DNA of 64,000 nucleotides from NCBI GenBank assembly GCA_003260075.1, contig QLIY01000287.1, positions 1 through 64,000 of the forward strand, read 5' to 3'. A program made the translations under genes and the position numbers. Shown in pieces: positions 34,449-46,700 of this stretch (its first letter is position 1; every line of letters begins with the position of its first letter). The notes under the pieces are model-generated. The model was not told the origin of the DNA and made no database searches. It saw nothing but the letters and a program-made list of their open reading frames with translations. This stretch comes from Phallusia mammillata (Eukaryota; Chordata; Ascidiacea; Phlebobranchia; Ascidiidae).

Positions 34449-37400
34449 CTAAATCAAAGTGTTATACTTTAACAAGTGTATTTTAAGTTCACGGCCAAGA
34501 TCTTAGATGAGTTTATTGGTTCATAACTTCCTATTGCGACCTAGCACTGAAATATGTTCACAAAAATTACTTCATGACAGACAAATCACTACCCCCACAC
34601 TGCACCATTAAACATCTTTTTTTAGGTTGGGATGTGTTGATTGTCGCATGTTTGTTTGAAGATACATCAACAATTAAATATCGAAAGAAAAATGTGAAAA
34701 ACTTGACCTTTTAAAAGTTAAAAACAACTTTTTTAATGAACCTTGCGTTGCTTTGATGTTTAACACAAATCAGGTATTACATGCTAGTTTTTGACTAACT
34801 GTTGTTTTGAACATCGCATTGCTCCTGTTGTTCGCTCGGGTAAAGTGAGTTGTTCATCACCACTTCGCTTCCCTTGCTCATGTTTCCGGTGTAAGTTGAT
34901 GCCGAATTTTTACCACATACATCGTCTAGATGTCAGAAATGTCAGTTTTACACTCAAACTAAACTTTTGTAGTCGGAATGACACGCGAAACAATCATATG
35001 ACAACAGTTTTAGCAGGTTATTATTTTGCTTAGCCCTTTATCAAATATATTTCTTTTTTGTTTTTGGTTCTTGTATTTAATATAGTGTCAACTTGATACT
35101 AGAATTTTGAAGTTACCTTTCAAGAAAATAAACAAAATTATGAGATATACCAAAAAATGGATTTTGTTTTTCATATAAATACTCACACATTGTTGGGATT
35201 TAACTCTACAAGGTTAGGCAGAAATTTACTTTTAAACTTAAGAAAATGAAATCATATGGTTTGGGCATCGCATTTTCTTTTTTACTGAAGCGGAAGCGTT
35301 CTTCACTGAAGCATTCATAGTGCTATGTATTATGTTACCTTGGAAATGCATGGGAGGGTGGTGGTGGTGCCTCATGTAGCTTCCTGGATAGTGGTGTTGG
35401 TGGCCTTGCGATCCTATCAGCATTCCGTGGTTATTGGTAACGTCACTAGTTCGATGTGCTGCTATCATTTTTTGCTTTTGCTCTTTCTTGAATTTCATTC
35501 GGCGGTTTTGAAACCAAATCTTGATTTGCCTGTGTGGAAACATACATATAGCTTATGAAATCCATTTCATTCTCTCAGTGTTGTGTCCTTAGCATTGCTC
35601 AATTTCGTTGAAAAGGAAAAAGTGATTTGTGGTTTTTCTGCTCCAGGTGCACTTGAGGTGTTTGTTATCAACAAAAGTGTTGTGTAAACATTCAGAGCCT
35701 TCAAGGGGAGCCTAATATGGTAAGGGTAGTTGATGTGGAAGTTGTTTACAGAAAATTATTTTGTTTGCTGGTGCAACATTTTGTTTTTATTATACTCAAC
35801 AACATTATCCAGACAAAACAAAATCCCAACGAAGCTAATTTGGTAATGTGGAAATTTTTTACAGAAAAATGTGTTGCTTGCTGATGCAACATCTTGTTTT
35901 TAAACACCCAACAACAATGCCCAAACGAAACTAATTTGGTAAAAAGATGCGCCAAGACATTTGTAACATATATTGAACTACAGTTTCCAAGACTACTTTT
36001 TGTAGTAGTACTCAAACTTTTTCACAAAACAAGATCAAAATTAAAGGCACAACAACATTTTACGCCTGATTTATCGTTGATTATTTTAACTTTACCTTTG
36101 GTTTTGTGTGGAATTGATAATCGCAGAGCAATAACATCACATTCAGGCTAATAGATTTGACTATTCTATGACTGACAGCCAGTATTGAAAAACGTCTGTC
36201 GCTTTAAAATAACATTACAAACCCATAGCGATGTAACATGGCGAGTTATATAAACATTACCCTCCTGGGTTCATTCTTCAACCACCTAATCCTGACTAAA
36301 TACCAGTAGGCTCACGTATTTTTTTAATTCAATGAACCTGAATTGAACTGGATTGTTTACTTAAAAAATATTTAAATATTTAACTAAACTTCAATACGGC
36401 ATTTAGAAAATTTTCAATCAAATTATGGTGCATTAAAAACAATTTATGGATAATTCTATGAACGTTAAATAAAACCTGACAACCCTTAATAAAAAAGTTC
36501 ATAACATTTTATGTCAAATTTTAATAGAGAAAGAAACCTGTTGGTTTAGTTTCTATCTGACACTGCGCTTTGGATTAAAGATAACCAACCTTTCAGTTAG
36601 GCCTAAAACTTGGGCCAGCTCGATTCTCCTTGGTCGGCAAAGGTAGTGACTGTAGTGGAACTCCTTCTCAAGTTCAACTAGTTGAGAGTTTGTGTACGCC
36701 GTTCTCTCCCGTTTGTTGCCAGACAGGTTCTTGTCATCGTCTGCTACAAAATCAACGCAAGTAATGAAACCTTTGGTACGAAATTAAAAGAAGTCCAATG
36801 AAAAAAAATAGCTTTGGTGTTTTTTCCACAGTGATACAAGTTTCTGGTTAATCTTTGGGCAAATTCTGTGGAAAATGCCTAATTTAATTTAAGGGCAGGC
36901 ACCGAAATATTTAAAATGAACTTTATTACCGCAAAAAATGCGCTTTATTGTTGTTTAGTGGTATCAGCCAGTTTATGTGCTTTGTGACAACCAGTAATTA
37001 CTGCACATGAAGGAAAAATCCGGTCACAAAAATTTTCTGGGACAAGTATTAGAGGAAATATTTATTTCCTATTCCTCCCAAAAAGCACAGCCGCCTTTTT
37101 ACAGCGATGTGATTACAATAGATTTTCTGTCTGTATGTTTACAATCCTGTGAGCTGCTTGAACACGCGAGAGCTGTATCATCGATTGTACCGTCTACAGC
37201 CGTAACTGAAACAGTATCTTGTGCTTTTGCTTAGTTGATTATTGTAAGACGATAGCTAATAAACCAATGGATCTTTTAACGACCATTTTAGCAGTTTTAC
37301 TTGAAATTTTTTTAGAAATCTGTCCCGTTTAACAGTACAGTATTCATATTATGCAACATATCAGGCATTGAATAGAAACATTTTTCTCACAAATAAGACT

Positions 37401-40400
37401 GTTTTTAAAACTGAATATGTGGTATAAAAAAATAAATAAATTGACTGGTGCTGTTAAGTTATTTATTCGTTTTAAAATTTCGTTATGGTAGCAGTCACAA
37501 AAAAAACTTGTGCACAAATATCAGTCAAATGGTAAATGTTTGTCAACTCCAGTTTTTCAATTTGCAGAACTTGACTGAGAGTTTCTAATAGTAATTGAAT
37601 CATTCCTTTAAAAGTGGCAAAGTGAACAATCGCGCTTTGCCGTGCGATATTATACGGTTAATAAACGTTGCAGCGATACCCAGGTGCGATGTACCACTTC
37701 AAACGCAGAGCTGTAAACAAATATAAGGCGAAGTTTGCGACCAACACAAACAACGGCGGAAAGCGTGGAATCAACGGCGTGTTCAAGCGCCAGCCTCATC
37801 TACACAGTGCCAGCATTTACGCCCCTGGCAAATTTTTGTGCGGGCACGTCACATTGACAGCCAGATGGCATAGGTAGGATTGAGCCACAGACTTAACTTG
37901 TCAAACTTGTAACATTTATTGACAACTTTGCCTGATTTTGTCACATTCCATTTGGTGTTGTTTTTCTGTCTGTGTCATTGGGTTTATTTTTCTGTCAACA
38001 TTTTTAAACATACTATTGCAATTGACCCAGCTTTGGTAAGCCATGTTTGTCTTTGACCAATCTATGACAGGCTATTTTTAATCATACTTCGACCACGTTG
38101 AATTATGTTTGAAATTCCTCATACCCTTTTCTTCACCACCCGGTTTTCTTAACCCCTTACCTTTCTTGAAAAAAAAACAGCAATTTACAGTACTTCAATT
38201 GTGACAGGTGTTGCTAATAATTGACGATCGACCACCCTTAAGTAGCACGAAAAATCCCAAAATAGAATCTGAATTATCGCATACTTTGTGGCAATAGTTC
38301 CAAACCTATATCAGTGAGATTAAGCTTAAATCGTGTTTTCAATCTAAACATCTTAAAATTGCACTAGCCAGATACATTATAACGTTCGCCTCGCCCATGG
38401 AATCGTTTGTTGTCACAGAAAATTTGACACCACACCACGGATTCTCTAGTGTTCTTTTCAGCAGGCTCTTTCTAATTGGAAGTACTGGTTGCTGTTAATC
38501 CATCTAGCCTCAATGTTGCGAATTTCCTAGAAGCGTAGTTTTGTTTATTGAATGGTTCTATGTGGTCCTACGCACAGAAACACTCATTTGTTTGTTGTTA
38601 TGCCTAGGTGGCATTTTCAAAACTAAAGGTATGCTCTTTTGGATAAATACAACCATTTGCCACATTGACGACCATTTCCTGCAATTAGATTGTGACTAAA
38701 ACCCAACGTAGGTAAATCTTTTTGGTGTTTAACTACCCATTGTGAAATTTTCACTCGCTTTGTTTTAATATTTTGCATTACATACCTAAATTTAAAACAG
38801 TTACATTGGTTAGATTTTTCAAACAGTTATTTAAGTTGGAAACTTGTTTCAAAGTAAACATTTCGCAAAACTAGACACCTATAAATAAAATTAAAAGCTG
38901 ATCATGTTCCGGTATTCAAACAGCAAACATTAACCATTAAAAATGTAGGACACCTGTTTAACATGAACATAAGTTTAACATGTTTAATTGTTCCTTCAGG
39001 TTTATCATAAGCTTTTATTTGCATGCTTTTATGAATATTTTTTTACTATCATACGAAACTCTTGTTTAACAATCGTTTATGGGACATAGACCTTCAGCGA
39101 GGTTTGGCATCAAGAATCAAAAAAATCAATCAGCAAAATTAGAACAAATGCCATACTAAATCTCTTTCAGAAAACCGCTTCAAAACTAAGTTACAAAATT
39201 TGTTTGTTAAACATTTTAGCTGTAGGTTTCATAACCACAAAGCATCATAACGTACACATTTTTTGATAGCGCAAAAATATAGACCTTGCACTGAAAAATA
39301 CTTAATTATTATTTTTTTACTTCATACAAACATAAAACAACAAAACTATCATATTTGTTTACATCCTACCTGTTGGTGTAACGGCCGTTATTCCTTTCTT
39401 TTTCTGATTTTGTCGCGATTCCTTCATCCAAGGAAAGATTGTTGATTTCAGTCCTGGGTCTTTGCCGCCATTTTCTTTTATTCCGCTGCGGCGTTTCTGT
39501 AACTTTTCGTTGTCCGAATCTTTCTCGCACTGCAGCTGACGAGAAGAAACAACCATTGAGTCCATTTGTCCGTGACTTTGCTGATTGTTTTTCTTCGCTT
39601 GACCACTGTCGGACAAACCGTTGAAAGTGTCCACAGTCATTGGTTCGTGCGCGCTTTCACCGACGGGAATTTGCTCATCGGTTTGCGGCGAACTTGTCAT
39701 TTCGTTGCCGGGCGAGCTGTCAGTACCTGGCGTAGCTGTAAGTGGCCTGTCTTGAGGCGACATGAACCTTGAACCTGCAAGTGGCAAAAGCACACTGCTA
39801 TTAACTCCACGACCTGATTGTTGTTGCTCACACCTGGACTCCGTAGTGAAGTGTGGCGCGTTTTAAGTCAATCAAGCAATCACATGTGCCAGTTTTAGCT
39901 GCTATGGTTGAGCCTTTTCTGAAAAGGCTTGTGGTATTTGAGCGGATTTTGATTTTTTTCAGACACGAGAAGACACATTTAGCCCGGGGCTCTGTAAACT
40001 AAATTTACTTTGTATCATTTGATGAACACCAATCATCAGAACCAAACCAGTAACCCTGTTTTATAGGCGTCCATTTTTACAAAACGTTTTTTCATAGACG
40101 ACATTAGCTCGACTTACAAAATGCTTGCTTACCTTGTGAGTAGACGCAGTCATCATTGAGCAGTATATCCAAACTGTTGTTGCACGATTCATCGTTATAA
40201 TCTCCGTGAGCAACTTCATTTCTCCTCAGCTCGTCATCTGTACCCATCCTGCCCTGCTGATCATTGTACGAATCACCGCTTGTGGCTCTATTATTTTCAA
40301 GATACAAAAGTTTGCTGGCGAAACCTCGGTCGTTGGTGATCCTTTCGTCGCGCGCAGGGCATTCAGCAGTTTGTTTTGTCGCATGACAGACCTTATCTAA

Positions 40401-40643
40401 GGCTGACTTCTGTTGAAGGCAAGGGTTGACGTTGATTGCCTGGGCCGTGCTTACTGATCCGTGTCCGGTACCGTCACTCTCACTGGAATCGCCTGGCTTC
40501 GGCAGTCTCGCAAACACCGCCGTCAGTGCCCCTGTGCTGTCTGGGCAACAAGATTGATCGAGTATTTCGGAATGCCGTCCTTCGCTACTGGGTCGCGTTT
40601 GCGAGAAAACACCATTGCGCGAGTCAGCTGGATTTGAATGCAT
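33589..40643 (-). CDS. Hox3: Hox3 homeodomain transcription factor (five coding exons)
   Basis: Exons are 40643-40133, 39774-39370, 36740-36590, 35529-35339 and 34448-33589 (2118 nt, 705 residues), with all phases compatible (1, 1, 2, 1) and GT-AG boundaries. The homeodomain (about 314-373) reads [16 protein letters not shown] ... [17 protein letters not shown] ... [18 protein letters not shown], which is paralogue group 3. The hexapeptide [15 protein letters not shown] (from 283) is the Hox3 form, and the protein ends LTHL, the conserved Hox3 carboxy terminus. It acts in the nucleus as a positional regulator with PBC cofactors. It is longer than vertebrate Hox3 (roughly 430-440 residues), mostly before the hexapeptide and in the last exon. 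It is co-oriented with Hox2, about 10.8 kb away. Confidence 0.95.
35339..35529 (-). CDS. Hox3: Hox3 exon 4 (recognition helix)
   Basis: The acceptor CCACACAG precedes G CAA ATC, encoding [18 protein letters not shown] and then a His-rich stretch ([20 protein letters not shown]). The donor is CAAG/GTAACA, phase 1. If the donor is not used the frame stays open for about 33 codons to a stop at 35238, giving a shorter protein that lacks the LTHL terminus. Confidence 0.92.
35711..35943. repeat. Degenerate tandem duplication, about 113-bp period
   Basis: atgtgga(a)..tttacagaaaa..tt.tttgctggtgcaacat at 35733 recurs at 35846 (tgcttgctgatgcaacat), and both units end with ctaat.tggta. The copies are clearly diverged, so this is an older duplication within Hox3 intron 3. 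Confidence 0.75.
36590..36740 (-). CDS. Hox3: Hox3 exon 3 (homeodomain residues 1-43)
   Basis: This 151-nt exon has the acceptor TTTGTAGCAG and the donor GAAAG/GTTGGT. The donor is weaker than the others. It encodes [19 protein letters not shown] through to LGLTE and ends in the codon for homeodomain Arg43 (AG|G), exactly as in Hox2. Confidence 0.95.
39370..39774 (-). CDS. Hox3: Hox3 exon 2 (hexapeptide exon)
   Basis: The acceptor CCACTTGCAG precedes GT TCA AGG, and the donor is ACAG/GTAGGA. It encodes residues 172-305: a Ser/Pro/Gln-rich region, then [18 protein letters not shown], the PBC-binding hexapeptide in its Hox3 form, about 24 residues before the homeodomain. Confidence 0.93.
40133..40643 (-). 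CDS. Hox3: Hox3 exon 1 (amino terminus)
   Basis: It opens with the ATG at 40643 ([13 protein letters not shown]) and ends ...DCVYSQ plus one base at the donor CAAG/GTAAGC. It is rich in Ser, Asp, Gln and Asn and has no recognised domain. The open frame would continue eight residues past the donor. The exon is assigned to Hox3 because its phase-1 end joins exon 2 exactly (Gly171) across a 358-bp intron. Confidence 0.85.
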
Positions 40644-40675
40644 GATGGTTTTCGCTTAAACCAAGCACAGGTTGT

Positions 40676-40744
40676 CTGAAACCTTCAAAATACTGTAAAC
40701 TTCTGTTTCAGTCTGTGTGAACTGAACTGCAACGCTTTTATCAG
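40676..40744 (-). promoter_or_regulatory. Hox3: Hox3 proximal promoter: TATA-like site and possible trans-splice acceptor
   Basis: The minus strand carries TGATAAAAGC (40744-40735), a weak TATA-like sequence, and TTTCAG at 40681-40676, 32 bp before the start codon. Many ascidian mRNAs receive a spliced leader at such an acceptor, so TTTCAG could be an outron boundary. Both readings are inference. Confidence 0.3.
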
Positions 40745-43700
40745 TTCAATTGCTGTGGCGCGGTATCTGCGAATCCTGTACGACGCGCAACGCAGACTGA
40801 ATCCAGTCACAAGCTGATTTTTGTTTGCTCGATATTCGATGTTTTCATGCCACCCAACATTTACATTAATTTGAACTTTCTGCCGGCGTCGGTTGCTGCA
40901 ATTCCCGGTGGTACTGAACGCAGCCTTGATTTGTTCACGTGGATGGTTGACTGGAACAGCCGCATTGACGTATCTTCCTTCTCGTACGCTACACAACAAA
41001 GTAGTGATGTTTGAAATCGGTGACAACCGGCCACTTCAGTGCGTTTCAAGGCCGAAGAGTAGGGTTAAGGGGCAGTTTTGCCAACCTCATTTTCGAAGGT
41101 AGCTGTTAAGTTAATGGAGTTTGTCTGTCGCTTATTTGAACCGCGGTTGACTGGATTCAAAATTGAATAAATAAAGTGCGTTCCCAGTTAAGTTTGTTTT
41201 TCTCGGGTCATTGTTTTTCTCGGCTTTTCCCAAACCATATTTAACAATTTTTATTAGGTAAACGCAGTACATTTTTCATTTTTTTAGGCAAATCTTTTTT
41301 TTTGTGTGAGTTTGTTTATACCAGTGTCATGCCGCTCTGCATTTCGGACTATCAAACTTTCAAGATGCAAAAGTTTGTACTTCAAACTGAAATGACCAAA
41401 AAATATTTTAACATTTTGCATACAGTGGCAAAAACTTTGGTAAATGAATGACAAGCAAAATGAGAATTTTAACGCGGTCAGAATCTTCTTTAGAATTGAT
41501 CATATCAGTGCACTTACATCAGCAGCGACCGCAACGTATCTCCGGATGCTATCATTTTTCAATGACAAAACTGTTGCAGCTTAACGAGCAAAGTGATTTG
41601 CCAGACCACACAAATAATACCTACGTCATACGAAATACCTTTTAACCTTCGCTTTTTGTATGATTGATGTATTGTGAGTTTCTACACCAATCTAATTTGC
41701 CTGATAAAATTTGTATTGTTACTGTGGGATTATTATACAAAGCAATGCTTTTTCTTCAATATTTTCTTGGCTAATCCAAGCAATTAAGGGAATGATAGGG
41801 TTTATTTGACATGAGTTTATATTTTGGTCGATTTTTCTGTTTTTTTGTTGTTGTCATGATTGCAACAGCATATATGTTAGAAAAGAAAATTTAAAATTTT
41901 CCCATGACAACCTGTATTTCTGCACGAAAATAAGTTCCTGCCCGGTGGCATTTACCAGGGCATCGTGTTACCACTGGTGGCCATCATACGCTGTAATCAC
42001 GCACCCAAGCACAATTTTCTTGTCGCCAGAGAACTCAAATTCGGGGTTCTGTCACCCTATTGCGTGCATATAAGTACAGCAGACTTGGGGTTTTGTCTAT
42101 CCGTAAACAGGATCGTTGCTACCACCGGGGTAAGCACACGCGTGGTCAAGCAACGTAAATGTTTGTCAAACTGGACACGTTAATAGCCTGCAAATGGACC
42201 AATCGTCCTTTGGGCGACTCTACCGGATCTTTTCGAGACCACTAAATGCTTTAACGCTGTTTGGGGCCAAACACTTTAAGTTTGTGAAACATTTTTTTGC
42301 ATTAACGGCACTTTGATTTGAGTGTGCGTGCGGTAGGTGGTTCGTTAGGCATGGTACTGTACTTAACACGATGGACAATAAAAGATATTGAAAAACCGTC
42401 GGTCACAGAGAACATTTTTTTGATAAAATACAAAACTTTTCTCATGATTGAAATTTAAATTGCTAATGTCAGATTTTATTTTGCTTTGTTACAAATACTG
42501 ATCCACTTTAAAGCTTTTAGGAAGATTCTGGTCACACTTTATTAGTTAATTAAATGTATAGCCGTGGAAAATATTTAATGACACCCTAAACTGTGCCCTT
42601 TCAGAATTATTTGTTGGTCGGATTACCATATTATTATTTTTTCTATTTTTGCAATCTGGAGCAGGTTATTACATAAAGTTTGAATATATTTTCGGATTGT
42701 GGCACAGTCATCCAATTGCAACAACGTATCAGACTAACGATGATTTTAGCCTTCATAGCATTGTTGCTGCCTGTCTGTTCTAAGGCGATCATGCCGGATT
42801 AGTGTGTTTGCCTGTTGTCGAAATCGCCCAGGTGTTCTCCGTCTATGTGACAAATACCGAGCTCTTAATCAGCTTGCCCCACAGCAAGCAACACTGTCGG
42901 TTACAACAGAGTAGACGCTGTTGGCGGTCCCGCCGTTTATTATGTATTTTAAATAGGCCTGTTTTAAAGGAGCAAGTTACGCAACAATCCCGAGAAAACG
43001 AAACCGACTTTACCTTACGCTGCATGTTGTCATCTTTGACTTGTAGTTTATTCTGCAAGATAATCCCATGGTGCATACAAAGCACTGGAAAAAAGTTCAG
43101 CCTTGCTGTGTATTTATTTATTTTATTTTATACACACTTAGTGGAAAATTAAAAGTTAATACTAAGCACTTGTATCGTTCTACAAAAGACAGCGAGGTTC
43201 AAGTCAAAAACAAAATGGCGCTCTTTACTTTTTGAAGTCAAAAGTCTGCTGACCAAGCTGAAGACCACAAAACGTCTGTGACTTTGACCAAAAAATATGT
43301 GGAGACTGACGATGTTGTTTCTGTCACTAAATCTGCAATAATTTATTTCTGCACCTGTTTACCTCAAAAATAAAACTCTTTGCTGAGAATAATTCTCGAA
43401 TCGGCCAGCAAATTAATTTAATTTCCACACCCTTGGTTCAGTGATAACTGCAAAAAAGTTGACTTTGAATCACTTTGAAAACGTGTCTTTTTGAGCAAGC
43501 CCCACCCAGCTAATATCTCACAAGCATCTAACCAACTTGACCTGAGTTGCTGCATCGCCTAGTGGCGCACTTTTTGGGGGTTCGAATTTGGGGCCTTTTG
43601 TTGTTGTAAGGGTCGCCCGCCATTGTGCACTATCATGTTCAAGTTGGTTGGAGTGATGTCCCGTGTCCGAGCTACGGTTGGACGCCTCATTAGTCTTGCC

Positions 43701-46700
43701 AGTCGTGCGGAAGCGGACGGCTTCGTTGGCAGTCCCGATTGACTTTGGGTGTAGTTTAAACATGAACCCATTACAGTGTGTCACTCCGAAACAGAAGTCC
43801 ACCAGCAACCAAATATCGCAACTGGGCAATCCTGTAGTGAACGTAAGTTTAAGGGGGTATGTAAACCGCCCAATATGTCCCTTTGATGTTGTGGTGCACA
43901 AGAAAAAAAAACACGTTTACTTTCGACCTATGTTCGATTCGGGCTTCTCAAACAATTTTTTGCGAGGTGACTTGGAGTTCATTTGCGAAGCATCGAACAC
44001 GCAGTAATTCCCAAGAACATCTGATGAAATTTGACAATGAAACTCGACTTCGCCTTTTGCGTTACGCGCAACAGGCCACATCCTATAATCGATCAAACCT
44101 TCATATGCCTATTTGTTCTTCGGAGCTTTGTTTGCGTAAATCGCGGTGCAGTATCGATTTTTAATCACGAATTACGACTCAAAAGCGAGGGTGGTTAATG
44201 GGCCAATCCGCGAATCTTTCGTCACTGAGCTTGGTCTCATATCCTTTGTCGTTGCCGTGACGAAAGGAAACAGTTAAAAGTGATTAATCACAATTTAAGT
44301 CGGCAAGACGAAATTAGATGATGTTTTTTGGTGCGTTTTTTTTCTCGCTATCTTCCAGCGACTTCCATATGGCACTCCGGGCTAAACGAATTTGCCGACT
44401 GCTGTTCAGCCCACTACTCCCCTGTCACGGTAATTTTTGTATTAAATCTAATTTCACTGGATGTAAATGATTTTAACTAGTTTTACGAGTGAATTTGCTT
44501 TCATTGTTCTTACAAAGCGTGTGTGGTGTTTGCGTTGCGGAACCTCGGGCGACCGAAAGTTCAAAAAAAAATCGCATTATTTTTAACAATTGACAAATTA
44601 TAAGATGAACGCACATTCATACTGGGATCAGCCCTGAAGCGGCTGAATTTGGTTTCACGCCTTTAATAGGCCTGGAGTACTATGATTACCGAAGTATAGT
44701 CATTTTCCATGGCACTTTTATTTCTGAAAATTTTACTTAAAACGTCCAAATTTTAAGAATATTAAATTGTATTTGAACGTTGAAGGATTTACCATCAAAA
44801 ACATGTTTCGTTTAAATATTTTTTCCAGACTGAACATATTTCAGTTTTCGATCTATTCTCAAAGTCCCGCAAGTGCGTTGGTAAACCGATCTGCCACTGG
44901 TGCTCACTACGAGCTCGTTCATCACAGTCAAAATGCCCTTTGATGTCACTGAAACCCCTTGCTCTTCCCACTCCCTGGTTCCTCCTACAATTCAGCCAAC
45001 ACAGCTATTTGCTTAAAATTGCGCAAATGAACGAATCTAACCATTTTTTATTCCCAAGCCGAAGTTGTGAAAAACAGTTTTATGACATGTCGGCAAATTT
45101 ATTCAACAACGTTCTGTGATTTTCGTTTTCTTAAATGTTTACAGAAATATTTATGCTTGCGGCTTCAACAGTGAGTGACAGGGCATTGTGAGTAAATTAC
45201 TTTCTTGGCGCTGATAGGAAAAGCGTAAAATTAATGTAATCCCATTGTGTAAAACAATCTATACCGCAAGATATTTATCACAGCGCTGCTCTGTTCTCTG
45301 CCACCTTTTTCTATACCGAAAGTTTATTCTTTTGAAAGTACACAACGAATTGCGAGTAGCACACTCCTTTTTGGCGTCTATGTGATATAAACTTTCAAGT
45401 TGCGATTCGAAAGCATTAAAACATTTTGTTACTATATTTTTATGTGTAGCTTTTATATCCAATTGAAACGCAAAGTTTGAGGCATTGATGAATGGCGACA
45501 TCGCGTGGTAGGCTTTAATGATTTGCCGAGTTTAGTTTTGAAAAATGTTTATTTAAAACACATCAGAATGTTCCTTACGCCACTTCGAAAAACAAGTTTG
45601 CATCCAAGACCAAGTACTTTTATCGAATGAATCTTCACCAAAAACATTCAGTTATTTTATCGCGGTGGTCACCGGAACTTTGCTAAAAGTTCAAGATATA
45701 AAAGACGTAGATAACCCACATCCGACAATGTGGTCTGCGCCAAAACTTAGATCCAAAGTGCTTACAGTCTGGCCTTGAAATCTTTTCTGGTGTTAAAAGA
45801 CGCGGACCATGTGTTTGACTGCTGTTAATCGACGCGCCAGAGCGTTTCCGCATCGCGAATGTGATTATTTGCCCTTGAAAGTGTTATTAATGACGCTTGC
45901 CTGTCAGACTATTACGCCTCCTTATCAGTGTGTCTTCGGTCGCGTTTTAAGTTTAACGCGAGACCATGAAGAGAAATTTACACACAAAATTTGTGTTAAT
46001 GCGAGACAGAACTGCACTCCGGTGTGTTTGTTGCATTTTTTGTTCTTGTAGCGTTTATATACAGACAGACACTGGTTAATCTGTGTCTAAATTTAGGGAC
46101 ACTAATGTTGTAGCCCTATACGTGGAGGGTTATACGTTTCTATACGAGTGCGCATTTTAATCTTTTGCACATGTTCTGTACGAAGCGGAAACATTAAAAC
46201 GTCGGCTAAGTAACCGCAATGTTTTTGAAAATTTTACATTTGCCTCCGTTAACGTTTCAACGCCAGAAAGGTTCTTTGTTGCTTTCCCTTGTACAGGTTG
46301 CATTTGCGCAGTTCGACTTAGGTTCGGGCAAATTATCATGCCAGGGTAATGCCGCCTTTGCCTGTGTGGTCCCATCGAAGTCTGGCAATTTAGCTGATTA
46401 TTTCAGTGTAATTGCGTTTGCTGTAAACAAGGCTATGAACTCGGCAAAAGGGCACTTAACGTTGCTCATACGTTCGCGCGGACGTTGACTTCGTGCCTCA
46501 ATTGCTCGCAGGCTTGGAGCAATTTTTGCGCAACAACAACCCGTAAGCGTGAATGATGAATCGACAGTGGCCTGTTGTCATTACCCGAACGGGGAGCCAA
46601 GACTTGGTAGATTTTTTCTCGATCAGAAAGCGGCGCGACGGGGAACTTAAACAAGCTTGCGAGCTAAACTTTGCTTGACCCCTTTCCGATGCCGGCTGTG

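Larger units (their letters stand above)
34449..40132 (-). other. Hox3: Hox3 introns 1-4
   Basis: Introns are 40132-39775 (358 bp), 39369-36741 (2.63 kb), 36589-35530 (1.06 kb, splitting the homeobox) and 35338-34449 (890 bp). I see no coding exon inside them. Intron 2 contains an ATCAATCA PBC-Hox-type site near 39124. Intron 3 holds a 113-bp tandem duplication. Confidence 0.85.

Noticed and set aside
43560-43600. Phrase gggttcgaatt resembling a tRNA B box
   Set aside because: No box A or acceptor stem at the right distance.
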